DNA of 64,000 nucleotides, from assembly GCA_031411495.1 (NCBI GenBank), contig JANOBD010000014.1, forward strand, positions 1 to 64,000, given 5' to 3'. This DNA is from JANOBD01 sp031411495. GTDB lineage: Bacteria; Planctomycetota; Phycisphaerae; Tepidisphaerales; Tepidisphaeraceae. The notes beneath the pieces were generated by a model. That model searched no databases. It was not told the DNA's origin and saw only the letters and a program-made list of their open reading frames with translations. The position numbers and the translations under genes are program-made. Positions 50,778 through 60,142 of this stretch are shown piece by piece; the stretch's first letter is position 1; every line of letters starts with the position of its first letter.

Positions 50778-53700
50778 TCACGCCCGGACGGGAGTGAACG
50801 AATTGAGTGCCGACTGCTGGCCTTGCAGCGATGAGAGCGAACTCTCGAGATTGGCAAACTGCCGTTCCAGCCGGGCGCGCTTGAGCGCGACGAGCTTGTC
50901 GATCGAGTCGATGCGGGCCTGGAACTCGTCGTTCCGGCTGTCCGTTTGCCTGCTCGATCGCGTCACGACGCCGCTGACCGGGTCGATGAGGCGATTGATG
51001 CGCTTTTCGACGATCGAGCCGATGCCGCCCTTGTTGCCGGTGTTCGGATCGACGAGCTTGCGGCCAAGGATCTGGCCCTTGGAGGCTGGGACTTCCAGCC
51101 CGAGATCGAATGCGGCGATCGATCCGTTGAGCGAGCTGACGACGAACTTCTTGGTTCCCGAGGCGCTCTTGTCGATCAGGTTGATGCCCGTGCCGGCGGC
51201 GTTGATCTGCGCCTGGATCACGCTGCCGGTATTGCCGGTCGAATTGTTGATCGCGTCGATCACCTGCCCGAGCGTACTGAGTTCCGCGACCTTCACGTTG
51301 AAAGTGGTGCCGTCTTTTGCGGTGATCGAAAAGTCGTCGCCGCCGTTGGTGGCCGTGCGGATGCCCTGACCACCGCGGAGGTCCTGGAGCAGCGAGTCGG
51401 AGTCCATCGACGCCCCGGCGCGGGTGAAGAGGGTCGTCACCGCATCCGGGTCGTCTGCATACGCATCGCGGAACTTCTGCTCGTTGAACTCGATCGCCCC
51501 ATCAGCGCCGACTTTCAGCCCGACGTCGGCGGCGATCCTGTACTTTCCACTTTCGTTGCCGACCGTCGTGAGGATCCCGTAGAGCTCGCTTTCCACCGAC
51601 TGGGCGACCGGATCGCCGAGCAGGTCGCCTCGCGTGTTCGTCGTGCTGTCGAACTTGGTGTAATCCTTGAGCGCCGTCACCAGCCCGTTGAAGTTCTCGA
51701 CGAACTTGTTGGTCGCTTCGACGACATTGTCGACGTTGCGTGCGACGTTCACGCTCACCGGCTCTTTGCTCACACCGTTGAGGTTCAGCGTGACGCCGCG
51801 GATCGCGCCGCTGACCGTATTACTCGAGGAGGTGATCAGCAGCGGCTGCGCGCTGGAGTCTGATCCGACGAACACGGCCGCATCCTGCGCATCGACCAGC
51901 ACGCGCTCGCCCAGCGGCGTGCCGTGATCGGTCGTCGTCATGCTCATCGAAACACGGCCGGCGCGACCGGTGTTCGTCGAAGTGAGCGAGAGCCGGTAAG
52001 GCGCGTTGCCCGAGCCGTCGTTGATGATCGAGGAACTCAGTCCCCAGTTGAGGTCCTGGATCTTCTGCTGAACATCCTGGAGCTTGTCGGTCGCCTTGAT
52101 TTCGATCGTCTTTTCCCACGAGCCGTTCAGTGTCGTTCCGGTGAACGCGCCGAGCACGTTCAGACTCTTCGCGACGGTGCCGTTGTCCTGGTCTTCCACT
52201 TTCGAGGTGAGCGCTCCGCCGGCGCTGTCGGTCAGCAACAGGCCATCGCCGTTGGCGTTGATACTCGCCTTGACGCCGATCTGCGCGCCGTTGTTGATCT
52301 TGTCGATCACGTCCGCGATGGAAACGTCTTTCGTTCCATCGATCTTGATCGTCTTGGATTTCCCGGCCGAGTCGAAAATCTTGAAGGTCCCGTCGGGCAC
52401 GCCCTTTCCGCCGTTGAGGTCGCGCAGCAGCGTGCTCGGCGTGAACCAGGCGCGCTGCAGGTTTGCGCCGGTAATGGACCGGTGCGCGTCATCGGGCGCG
52501 AATGAGCCGTTGATCCCCAGATCCACAGCGGACGTCCCCGAGACGTCGGTGATGGCGAGATAGCCCGGCTTGCCGGTCTGGTCGGTGATCGAGATCCCGT
52601 TGGCGCCATCCTTCACCTCGGCCAGGACGTTGACGCCGGACGCGTTGATCAGGTCCAGCACGTCGTTGATCGTTTCGGCGCCCGACAGGTCGATATCGCG
52701 ATGCACGCCGGATCGGTCGGTGATGCCGATCGTGCCCAGCGAGATGCCCGCGCCGCCCTTGAGCGACGCGAGCAGCGTGTTGTCGAGCCCGGCCGTGACG
52801 CTCGAGCCGTTCACGATGCCGGATGCGTTGGCGGTGCCGATGATCCCCAGGTCGGCCGCGGCATCGCCGTTGAGCGCTTCGATTTTCATCGGGTCGGCGA
52901 CGGGATTCAGCGGATCGGTGTAATCGACGCTGGTATCGACGATCTTGAATCCGCGATCGCCGTTGCCGAGCTGGATGTATCCCTTGCTGCCGATCGCGGT
53001 GTTCACCTTGGCGATCACGTCGCCGACCGTTTTCGCGCCCAGGAGGCTGACGTCGAACACGGTTCCGTCGCCGGCCGTGATCCGCAGATCCTTGGATGCC
53101 GCGGACGCACTCAGGCTTACGCCCCGGCCGTCGTTGAGCTTGGAGAGCGGCGTGCTCAGCGAGAGCTTGCCGATCTGGGTGCCGGTCACCGAGTTGGAGC
53201 CGCTGTTGGCGACGATGCCCAGATCCTCAGCGCTGTGTCCATCGCCGACGTCCTGGATGCGGAAGTTGTTGGCGCTCTGGCCGGTGGTGTCGGTGAGCAC
53301 GATCGCGTTGTTCGAGACCGTCGCTTTCACGCTCACGTCGAGCGAGGTGTTGATCTTCTTGAGCACGTCTTCGAGCGTGACGGCGTCGGATGTGTCGATG
53401 AGCGTGCTGTTGCCGGACCGGTCGATGATGCGGAACTGTCCGCGGCGGACGCCGTCGCCGCCGTTGAGATCGTCGAGGCGGGTCGGCGTCTTGAGGTCGC
53501 CGCCGCCAAGCTCGATGGTCATCGTGCCGGCGCCGACGTTCGTGGTGTCGTAGTCGGCGAACCCCCTGGAGACCGATTGCTGCGCGCTCACCAGGCGAGC
53601 GACCGACAGCCGATACGATCCCGCCGCCGCGCCCGTCGATGCCGTTCCCGTGACGACGCCTTCGTCGCTGCTGTTCACGGCGGCGGCTTTGAAGGTCTGC

Positions 53701-53903
53701 GCCTTCTTCACCGTCGTGCCGAAAAGTCGCATCGACGTGAGACGCGTCTGCAGGTCGGTGTAGGCGGCCTTCTTCTTGTTCTGGCTGTCGATGCGCGCCT
53801 GGAGGTTGACCTTCGGCCGCTCCTCGATCTGCATGAGCTGATCGATGATCGACTGCGAGTTGATGCCGCTGGCCAGACCGATGCCGGAGGTGATTCGACC
53901 CAT
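50778..53903 (-). CDS. fliD: Flagellar filament cap protein FliD, unusually long
   Basis: 1041 residues, about twice the usual FliD. The N-terminus MGRITSGIGLASGINSQSII and coiled coil about 30-50 match FliD_N, and the C-terminus (DSRNDEFQARIDSIDKLVALKRARLERQFANLESSLSSLQ pattern) matches FliD_C. Between them lie at least five copies of a roughly 110-residue unit of the form LL-x-DL-x-GG-x-G ... INxxGVxVxAxV... LTDxTG ... DLGI (flagellin-hook-IN-like). FliD folds onto the filament tip and helps flagellin assemble. Expansion of the outer domain suggests a specialised, surface-exposed cap. The ATG at 53903 is preceded by a small ORF on the same strand. Confidence 0.95.
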   Translation of the reverse strand: MGRITSGIGLASGINSQSIIDQLMQIEERPKVNLQARIDSQNKKKAAYTDLQTRLTSMRLFGTTVKKAQTFKAAAVNSSDEGVVTGTASTGAAAGSYRLSVARLVSAQQSVSRGFADYDTTNVGAGTMTIELGGGDLKTPTRLDDLNGGDGVRRGQFRIIDRSGNSTLIDTSDAVTLEDVLKKINTSLDVSVKATVSNNAIVLTDTTGQSANNFRIQDVGDGHSAEDLGIVANSGSNSVTGTQIGKLSLSTPLSKLNDGRGVSLSASAASKDLRITAGDGTVFDVSLLGAKTVGDVIAKVNTAIGSKGYIQLGNGDRGFKIVDTSVDYTDPLNPVADPMKIEALNGDAAADLGIIGTANASGIVNGSSVTAGLDNTLLASLKGGAGISLGTIGITDRSGVHRDIDLSGAETINDVLDLINASGVNVLAEVKDGANGISITDQTGKPGYLAITDVSGTSAVDLGINGSFAPDDAHRSITGANLQRAWFTPSTLLRDLNGGKGVPDGTFKIFDSAGKSKTIKIDGTKDVSIADVIDKINNGAQIGVKASINANGDGLLLTDSAGGALTSKVEDQDNGTVAKSLNVLGAFTGTTLNGSWEKTIEIKATDKLQDVQQKIQDLNWGLSSSIINDGSGNAPYRLSLTSTNTGRAGRVSMSMTTTDHGTPLGERVLVDAQDAAVFVGSDSSAQPLLITSSSNTVSGAIRGVTLNLNGVSKEPVSVNVARNVDNVVEATNKFVENFNGLVTALKDYTKFDSTTNTRGDLLGDPVAQSVESELYGILTTVGNESGKYRIAADVGLKVGADGAIEFNEQKFRDAYADDPDAVTTLFTRAGASMDSDSLLQDLRGGQGIRTATNGGDDFSITAKDGTTFNVKVAELSTLGQVIDAINNSTGNTGSVIQAQINAAGTGINLIDKSASGTKKFVVSSLNGSIAAFDLGLEVPASKGQILGRKLVDPNTGNKGGIGSIVEKRINRLIDPVSGVVTRSSRQTDSRNDEFQARIDSIDKLVALKRARLERQFANLESSLSSLQGQQSALNSFTPVRA

Positions 53904-53905
53904 AC

Positions 53906-54145
53906 CTAGATTCCTTGTTCCGATTCGACGCGTTCGCCGGCGATGCGCTGGCTGGGGAGATCGATCGCGCCCGACCGCAGTGCGACCAGCCCGACCTCTT
54001 CGACGGCCTGCTCCACCGCCCACCGACGCATGAACTCCGCTGCCGTCCGCCTGGCGAGCCTCGCCCGCCGGGCCAGCTCAATCACGCGGGCGCCGGTCAG
54101 ACCTTCTTTCGTCCCTTCCGTGGTGTCGTGGTCTGCGTGCTCCAT
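53906..54145 (-). CDS. Small hypothetical protein upstream of fliD
   Basis: 79 residues, helical and charged (LTGARVIELARRARLARRTAAEFMRR pattern), ending 2 nt before the fliD start codon. The tight spacing supports co-transcription with fliD and fliS. No family recognised; a flagellar regulator or chaperone is possible but not shown. Shortness and high GC leave some doubt that it is coding. Confidence 0.45.
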   Translation of the reverse strand: MEHADHDTTEGTKEGLTGARVIELARRARLARRTAAEFMRRWAVEQAVEEVGLVALRSGAIDLPSQRIAGERVESEQGI

Positions 54146-54436
54146 GTTTCTGTTATCGGGTGCGCAGGCATGGCGACATCAAGAAATCCGCTCGAATGTT
54201 CAGGTGAAGTTAGGGATCGCACGGAACGTGCGAAGGAAGGAATCGAACTCAGTCGGGCCCACGGGGGAGATCCGTGGGCACCGTAGATCACGCCCTGGAA
54301 ACGACTTGGCCGCGAACGTGTGCGAGCGTGACGCCCGGGTACGTTCGCGGCCAGGCCGCGGTCTTAGAACTTGCTGTGCCGTTTCAACGGGGACGGTCTG
54401 GGACGGCAAAACGCCCGCCAACGGCCCGCTTCGAGA
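54146..54436. other. Intergenic region with two perfect hairpins after the PEP-CTERM autotransporter-type gene
   Basis: Hairpin 1 is a perfect 12-bp stem, GGCCGCGAACGT (54308-54319) with its complement (54341-54352) and a 21-nt loop. Hairpin 2 is a perfect 8-bp stem, GCCCACGG (54257-54264) with CCGTGGGC (54272-54279). Neither has a T-run. Both lie between the autotransporter-type gene stop and the upstream gene of fliD. Confidence 0.6.
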
Positions 54437-57400
54437 TCACATCGACACGCGCGACCGCCGCCCGAGCACCCGGCCCGTCAGCAGCAGCACGCCCGCGGCC
54501 GTGAGGGGCTCGGGGACGGCCTGGGCTGAGAGGCTCAGCACGCCGTTGCCGTTGGTGAAGGTGAAAATCAGTCCTCCTATGACCGTCGACGTCCATTTGG
54601 CCGCAAAATTGTCGTATGTAAGCGTGCCGGCATATTGACCGCTGAGCGTGACCGCGTCGAAGTTGTTGACGGGCGAGTCTGCAAAGTCGAAGAGGTCGAA
54701 CGATTGGCCAGCCGAGTGCGTTCCCGCGATCGGGATACTCAGCGTGCCGTCGTAGGTCATCGTTCCGGTCACGTTCACTTCGTCGAACGTATTGTCGGCA
54801 GCGATCTCCATCGTCGTGACGGCGGAGCTGAGAGAATTGTCGAGCGTCAGGTTGCCGGTGATGTCCAGCGAGCCCGGAGAGTTGCCCGGGCTGAGGTTGC
54901 CCAAGACGGTCGTATTGCCAGAGACGAGCCCATCACCCTGAAGCGTCGCGCCTGAAGCCACTTTCACCGCACCGGTGACGGTGCCATTGGCTTTGAGCGT
55001 TTGGCCGAAGACGACCGTGTAGCCACTCACAGCAGACACATTGAATGTGGCACCCACCTGAACATCAATCGTCGGGCTGTTGTCGATCGAGCCCGTTGTC
55101 GCGAGTGACAGTGTGCCGTTGGAAACCGTCGTCCCGCCGCTATAGGTATTATTGCCGCTTAGCGTCAAGGTGTTCGTGCTGAGCGAGCCGAGCGTGAAGC
55201 CGCCCGAACCTGCGATCACGCCTGCATACGATCCTGCCGCCGTCTGGTTGACGGTAAAAGTACGACCCGAAGCAATGTTGATCGTCGCGGTATTCGTGCC
55301 GCTGGACGGTGTCGAGATCGCGCCGCTGAGCGAGCCGCTAGTAAGATCGGCAGCTGTAGCAAGGTTGAGGATAGTGTTCGTGCCGGGCGCGGTTGTGTTG
55401 GTGTTCGCAACCACCAGCGCGCCGGTGAATGCGCCGAGTGTGCCGTTTGTACTCAGGCCGAGCGTCCCTTGATTAACGGTCGTGCCGCCGGTGTAGTTGC
55501 TACTGCCGCTAAGGACGAGCGTGCCAGCGCCGGATTTAACTAATGCTCCGTTGGTCACCGTGGCACCCGTGGTACCGACCATCGTGAGAGCATTAGTGGT
55601 GACCTCGATTGTAGCTATTTTATTGGCATTTATCGTAAATGCACGATTGATCGCAACGCTCGAGCCTGTGTACTGCAATGTTCCGCCGTCGAATACCAAG
55701 TTTGACGCCAACGCGGAAGCTCCGCCGATTGAACTCGCTAAGCCACCGTCGGCAAGGATTGATGCCGACAAGACTCCTCCAGCAATTGTAGTGGCGCCGC
55801 TGTAAGTATTAGCTGCCGAAAGCAGGAGCGTACCGGAACCTGTCTTGGTGAGTGCAACACTGTCCTTCAGATTCCAGGCGATTTGTACTTCGGCAATCGA
55901 AGGGCTGAGTGTGCTGGAATCAGCGATATCTAATATACGTGTTCCAGACGCGCCAAGTGAAAGTCTCGCAGCGTTCGAAGATGCGTTAGTGAACGTAGCC
56001 GGTGCAGTGTTCGTCGCGGCGTAACTAACGGTGCCGGCGAATACGACTTGGTCGATTGTAGAGGCCGATGCAGATGAATAGTTGAAGTTCACACCGCCGA
56101 GAGCAAGTGTCGAGGCAAAGGAGATTTTCGATCCCGACGCACTGGAGAATGTAAGTGTACCACCGGTAGCAGATGACGCGCCGGAAACGTTCAAAGTGGC
56201 ACCGCCACGAGTAAGCGAACCCCCCGTGACGTTTAGCCCGCCTATCGTTTCAGCACGAGCACCAAGGTCAAAGGTTCCGCTATTGAGCGTGACGCTTGAA
56301 CCATCCGCAATCTGATTGTCATTCAAAGCGTACTGAAGCGTTCCACCGTTGATCGAAACGTTTCCAGCAATCGAGTTGACGCCTGCCGTTTTTCCAAGGC
56401 TAACAGTGCCCTCGTTTACAAAGAAGGTCCCCGATGCTGAGTTTGCGGAAGATCCAGTGATACTCAAGGTGCCAGCGCCAGATTTGAGAACGTTGACGGC
56501 ACCACCTGAATTGTTACTAATGACGGAGTCGATTGAGAATCCGAGATTATTATAGACGAACAATTCGGCACCAGCTGTAGTGCCGGCTGTTACGCTTCCT
56601 CCTGTCAAAATGTGGCCGGTTGTACCTGTCGCCATTAGGCCGCCAGACGTCAACACAAGGGTTCCAGAACTGATCGTGATCGTCCTTGCTGCTGATGATC
56701 CCGTGATATTTAAGCTGTTTATTGTTCGTCCGGCTGTCGTCCGCGCGCCCGTGGCATCTACATTGGCTGTAGTTGCCCATGTTGTTGAGTCGGTCGCATT
56801 CGTGTAGCCAGTGTCGGAGGACGTGTACTGTCGGAGCGATCCACTCACACTCTTAAGCCAACCGGCTGTTGTTCCGGTATATACCGCCCACCCGCCGATG
56901 ATGTTATTTGAGGTAGCGAGATTAGTCGAAATAATGTCTCCGTTCGCATCATCAACGAAGTTGAGGGATGCGCCGACAGACCTGGAAATGCCCGAACTAG
57001 CATCTCCCAAAGTCAATGTTCCAAGTTGGGCACCAGATCCCGTGGAATTTGCCAGTGAGAAGGTAGATGCTCCGCTTCCGAGTACTATGCGATTAATTGA
57101 CTCGCTCGTACCGCTCGCGGCCTGTAGTCCGACGAAATTAAGCGTACCGCCGTTCAACGTGACATCAATGTTGCTAAGGCGATTGTTATTGTTGTTGCTT
57201 GCGATGTTATTGAGTTGTAGCGTTGCTCCCTGCGCGACTGTCACGGACGTAGCGGAAGCCAAGCTACCGGAAGTCGTCCCGAGTGAAAGCGTACCAGCTC
57301 TTACTGTTACTCCACCGGATATCGTGGAAGTGCTGTTCACAATCAGACTGCCGGTGCCAAGCTTGCTAAATCCGCCGGCGCCATCAAGGACACCCGATGA

Positions 57401-57781
57401 AAACGTCGCTGTGCCTCCTGAAACAACGTTTATCGACGGCCCTGAGCCTGCGAGCGTCAGGTTGTTTGTTGCGGAACCCGCTAGAGTATATCCAGTCACG
57501 CCAAAGGACAACGAGTTAGCGGTGATCCCTGTTGTGCTAACGGTCACCGTCCCAGCAGTACCTAGGAAGAAAGCAGAACTTGTATTCAGGTTGCCCCACG
57601 TTACCGGAGTACCAGTACCTGTGGCGTCATTCCAATTAGTAGTAGAAGTATTCCAGTTTCCGGTGGCACCGCCGAGACCCGATGTCGCGCCATTGGTATC
57701 CCAATAAAAGTCGGCGGCTCTGGACGTAATTGGGATGCTGAGGATCGCAGTTGCGATCACCAGCGTCATTTTCTTCTTCAT
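54437..57781 (-). CDS. PEP-CTERM autotransporter-type beta-strand-repeat protein
   Basis: 1114 residues. A signal peptide (MKKKMTLVIATAILSIPIT, cut near residue 22) precedes a long array of autotransporter-associated repeats of the form SGGTTVxNGTLSLxT and GGTLxxSSAS, typical of a right-handed beta-helix. The C-terminus VPEPLTAAGVLLLTGRVLGRRSRVSM is a PEP-CTERM signal, not an outer-membrane barrel, so it is probably an exosortase-processed surface protein rather than a true autotransporter. The ATG at 57781 puts the signal peptide first. Its base composition, especially 55600-57700, is more AT-rich than its neighbours, and codon use differs; transfer or repeat-driven drift are possible. Two hairpins follow the stop. 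Confidence 0.88.
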   Translation of the reverse strand: MKKKMTLVIATAILSIPITSRAADFYWDTNGATSGLGGATGNWNTSTTNWNDATGTGTPVTWGNLNTSSAFFLGTAGTVTVSTTGITANSLSFGVTGYTLAGSATNNLTLAGSGPSINVVSGGTATFSSGVLDGAGGFSKLGTGSLIVNSTSTISGGVTVRAGTLSLGTTSGSLASATSVTVAQGATLQLNNIASNNNNNRLSNIDVTLNGGTLNFVGLQAASGTSESINRIVLGSGASTFSLANSTGSGAQLGTLTLGDASSGISRSVGASLNFVDDANGDIISTNLATSNNIIGGWAVYTGTTAGWLKSVSGSLRQYTSSDTGYTNATDSTTWATTANVDATGARTTAGRTINSLNITGSSAARTITISSGTLVLTSGGLMATGTTGHILTGGSVTAGTTAGAELFVYNNLGFSIDSVISNNSGGAVNVLKSGAGTLSITGSSANSASGTFFVNEGTVSLGKTAGVNSIAGNVSINGGTLQYALNDNQIADGSSVTLNSGTFDLGARAETIGGLNVTGGSLTRGGATLNVSGASSATGGTLTFSSASGSKISFASTLALGGVNFNYSSASASTIDQVVFAGTVSYAATNTAPATFTNASSNAARLSLGASGTRILDIADSSTLSPSIAEVQIAWNLKDSVALTKTGSGTLLLSAANTYSGATTIAGGVLSASILADGGLASSIGGASALASNLVFDGGTLQYTGSSVAINRAFTINANKIATIEVTTNALTMVGTTGATVTNGALVKSGAGTLVLSGSSNYTGGTTVNQGTLGLSTNGTLGAFTGALVVANTNTTAPGTNTILNLATAADLTSGSLSGAISTPSSGTNTATINIASGRTFTVNQTAAGSYAGVIAGSGGFTLGSLSTNTLTLSGNNTYSGGTTVSNGTLSLATTGSIDNSPTIDVQVGATFNVSAVSGYTVVFGQTLKANGTVTGAVKVASGATLQGDGLVSGNTTVLGNLSPGNSPGSLDITGNLTLDNSLSSAVTTMEIAADNTFDEVNVTGTMTYDGTLSIPIAGTHSAGQSFDLFDFADSPVNNFDAVTLSGQYAGTLTYDNFAAKWTSTVIGGLIFTFTNGNGVLSLSAQAVPEPLTAAGVLLLTGRVLGRRSRVSM

Positions 57782-58595
57782 GTGATTCTCCACGTACTGA
57801 TTGTCCCCGCCGGCGATGGTGCGTCGGCGCGAGTGCGCACTGAAATGCGAGTCGGTCGAAGCCGGTTCCCTAAAACCACTTCACTGACCCCGCCAGATTA
57901 CCGGTCCGCAAGATTGCCGCAATTGGAAAGCGCCGAGTTTCTCGGCTTTCGCGCAATCTTCATTCGGCCCCATTTCCGGGGTGCTTCTCTTGCGATCTGA
58001 ACGATCCATCATGACGGCTAATAGTTCTGGTTTGGCTGTGGAAAGGCCAAGGGGGCCGATTCCGACGGGCCGCGACGATTTGGATGGATGCGCCGAAGCG
58101 CCTCGGCTACGGCAGGCTTCGGGCGGATCAACTCTCCTTGACCGGACACGGAGGGCAAACACCGTTCCCTCCGGACTGACTTCGCCCTACTCTGTCGCTC
58201 ACCATCTGGTGGTCGGTTGGTCGATCGCAATTGCCTTTCGGTTCATCGGTTACGACCCGATCGACGCACCCGCGCGCTGCGCGGAAACCGAACTTCGCGC
58301 AGCGCGACGCGTGGATGGACGCGCTCTTTCACATGCGAATACACGCCCCTTCGCGGAACCTCCCCGCCCTGCCCACGGTGACTCATAATTACCCACTTTG
58401 GGGCAATTGCGGGCACCCAGATTCACACAGTGCGTGCGAGTGGTGTCAGGATAAGGAGTTACGTGAATTGGGTGCGGGGACCGGCGCTGGGCTTTTGGGT
58501 CATCGCGTCGTGCCCCTGACGCGCCGATGTGCGTAAAACGCGCGAATCGCTCCCTCCCTTTTGCCAACCATGCGATCTGCTATTCTCCGCGCCCT
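57782..58595. other. 814-bp gene-poor region
   Basis: It lies between the divergent starts of the autotransporter-type gene and argD, so it must hold two promoters. Several short ORFs occur on both strands but none has a ribosome site plus recognisable sequence. I see no clear repeat array or long hairpin in it. Confidence 0.55.
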
Positions 58596-59876
58596 ATGAA
58601 TCCAAACGGCTCCACTCCCTCCGACCTGTTCGCCTCCTCCAGTGAAAGCTCTCCCGCCAGCGGCGAGGGCTTTGCCTCGACGGCCGCGTTTCTCGAGCAG
58701 GCCAGCCGCGTGCTCGTCGGCAACTACGCCCGCGCCAACGTGGTGATGGTCAAAGGAGACGGGGCGCTGCTGTGGGATTCGACCGGGAAGCGGTACGTCG
58801 ACTTCTTCGCCGGCTTCGGCGGGGCCGTCCTCGGGCATGCTAATCCGGACCTGATCAAGGCCGTCACCGAGCAGGTGGCGAAGCTGTGGCACGTGGGCAA
58901 CACGTATCACTCGATCCCGCAGGTGAAGCTGGCGACGTGGCTGAACAAGGCGGCGTTCGCCGGGCAGGCGTTCTTCTGCCACAGCGGTCTGGAAGCGAAC
59001 GAGGCCGCGGTGAAGCTGGCGCGGCTACGCGGGCTCAGCAATGGCGGGAAGCGGTGGAAGACGGTCTCGCTGATCAAGAGCTTTCACGGCCGCTCGCTGG
59101 CGATGATCGCGGCGACGGGCAACCCGGCGGTGAAGGAAGGCTTCGGGCCGCCGGTGCCGGGGTTTATCAATGTCGATCCGAACGACTTCGACGCTTTCGT
59201 GAAAGCCGTCGACGATGAAACCTGCTGCGTGATGATGGAGCCGATCCAGGGCGAAGGCGGCGTGAACCTCTATCCCGAGGGTCACATCGCCAAGGTGCGA
59301 AAGTTCTGTGATGAAAACGGGCTGAGCCTGATCTTCGACGAAGTGTGGACGGGTTGCGGCCGGACCGGGAAATGGTTCGGGCATCAACACTTCACCGAAA
59401 ATGGAAAGGTCATCGAGCCGGACATCATGACGATCGGCAAAGCGATCGGCGGTGGCCTTCCCGTCGGCGTGATGTACGCCAAACCGGAGATCGCCAAATT
59501 GATGGTGCCCGGCAAGCACGGCTGCACGCTGGGCGGCAACCTGATCTGCATGAACGTCGCGCGGACGATCTTCGACGTGATCGATCGCGATCACCTGCTC
59601 GATGCCGCCAAGCGACTGGGCGATGTGCTGACCAAAACGCTGCGGACGGATGCGCGGGTGGTGAACAAGATCAAGGAGGTGCGCGGGCGCGGCCTGTTCA
59701 TCGGCATCGAGCTGCACGAGGAGCCGAAGGATTTTCTGGCCAAGGCGCTGGCGAATGGCGTGATCCTGAACCTCACGGCGAAGAAGGTGGTTCGCATCGC
59801 GCCGCCGATCAACATCACGCTGAAGGAGTTCGAGGAAGGGATGGAGAAGACGCTGAAGACGATCGGGGAGTTGTGA
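58596..59876 (+). CDS. argD: Class III aminotransferase, acetylornithine transaminase-type
   Basis: 426 residues, PLP-dependent class III fold. Motifs are YVDFFAGFGGAVLGHANPDL, the FCHSGLEANEAAVKLAR helix, KSFHGRSLAM, EPIQGEGGVNLY, LIFDEVWTGCGRTG (PLP-binding Asp) and TIGKAIGGGLPVGVM with the Schiff-base Lys. Best known members convert N-acetylglutamate semialdehyde to N-acetylornithine. The tail RGRGLFIGIELHE also fits ArgD or the related GABA/ornithine aminotransferases, so substrate is not certain, but argC occurs in the window. The ATG at 58596 follows a long non-coding region. The RTX-calpain gene converges with it. Confidence 0.87.
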   Translation: MNPNGSTPSDLFASSSESSPASGEGFASTAAFLEQASRVLVGNYARANVVMVKGDGALLWDSTGKRYVDFFAGFGGAVLGHANPDLIKAVTEQVAKLWHVGNTYHSIPQVKLATWLNKAAFAGQAFFCHSGLEANEAAVKLARLRGLSNGGKRWKTVSLIKSFHGRSLAMIAATGNPAVKEGFGPPVPGFINVDPNDFDAFVKAVDDETCCVMMEPIQGEGGVNLYPEGHIAKVRKFCDENGLSLIFDEVWTGCGRTGKWFGHQHFTENGKVIEPDIMTIGKAIGGGLPVGVMYAKPEIAKLMVPGKHGCTLGGNLICMNVARTIFDVIDRDHLLDAAKRLGDVLTKTLRTDARVVNKIKEVRGRGLFIGIELHEEPKDFLAKALANGVILNLTAKKVVRIAPPINITLKEFEEGMEKTLKTIGEL

Positions 59877-60077
59877 GGTTGTCATCGAGTGCGCGAGTTG
59901 GAGGCCGGCGGAAATGGTGGCATAGGGAGGATCCCAGCGGTGTCACCCTGACGTACTCGGAGAGGTCTAGAGGCAGCCGCGAGAGATCGATGCGGACGAT
60001 TGCAGCTCGATGCGGCCGCCAGATTCCTCGTCGGTAAACCTCATCGGAATGACAGCAGCGGGTCTTGCACCCGCTGC

Positions 60078-60114
60078 AAAAGAGAATCGCCCGGCCAGGG
60101 GCCGAGCGATTCTC
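60078..60114 (-). terminator. Rho-independent terminator after the RTX-calpain gene
   Basis: On the minus strand, GAGAATCGC (60114-60106) pairs perfectly with GCGATTCTC (60090-60082), followed by TTTT (60081-60078). It lies about 30 bp past the stop codon of the RTX-calpain gene. Confidence 0.85.
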
Positions 60115-60142
60115 CGTCCAACGTGCGAAGTGTCGTGATCGC

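Noticed and set aside
54220..54300. A tRNA-like segment, because GGAATCGAACTC resembles a T-arm on the minus strand
   Set aside because: The stems on either side of the T-loop do not pair and no anticodon arm or 7-bp acceptor stem could be drawn.
57981..58388. ORFs in the 814-bp gap before argD
   Set aside because: No ribosome site, hydrophobic pattern or family motif; the codon pattern looks like non-coding GC-rich DNA.
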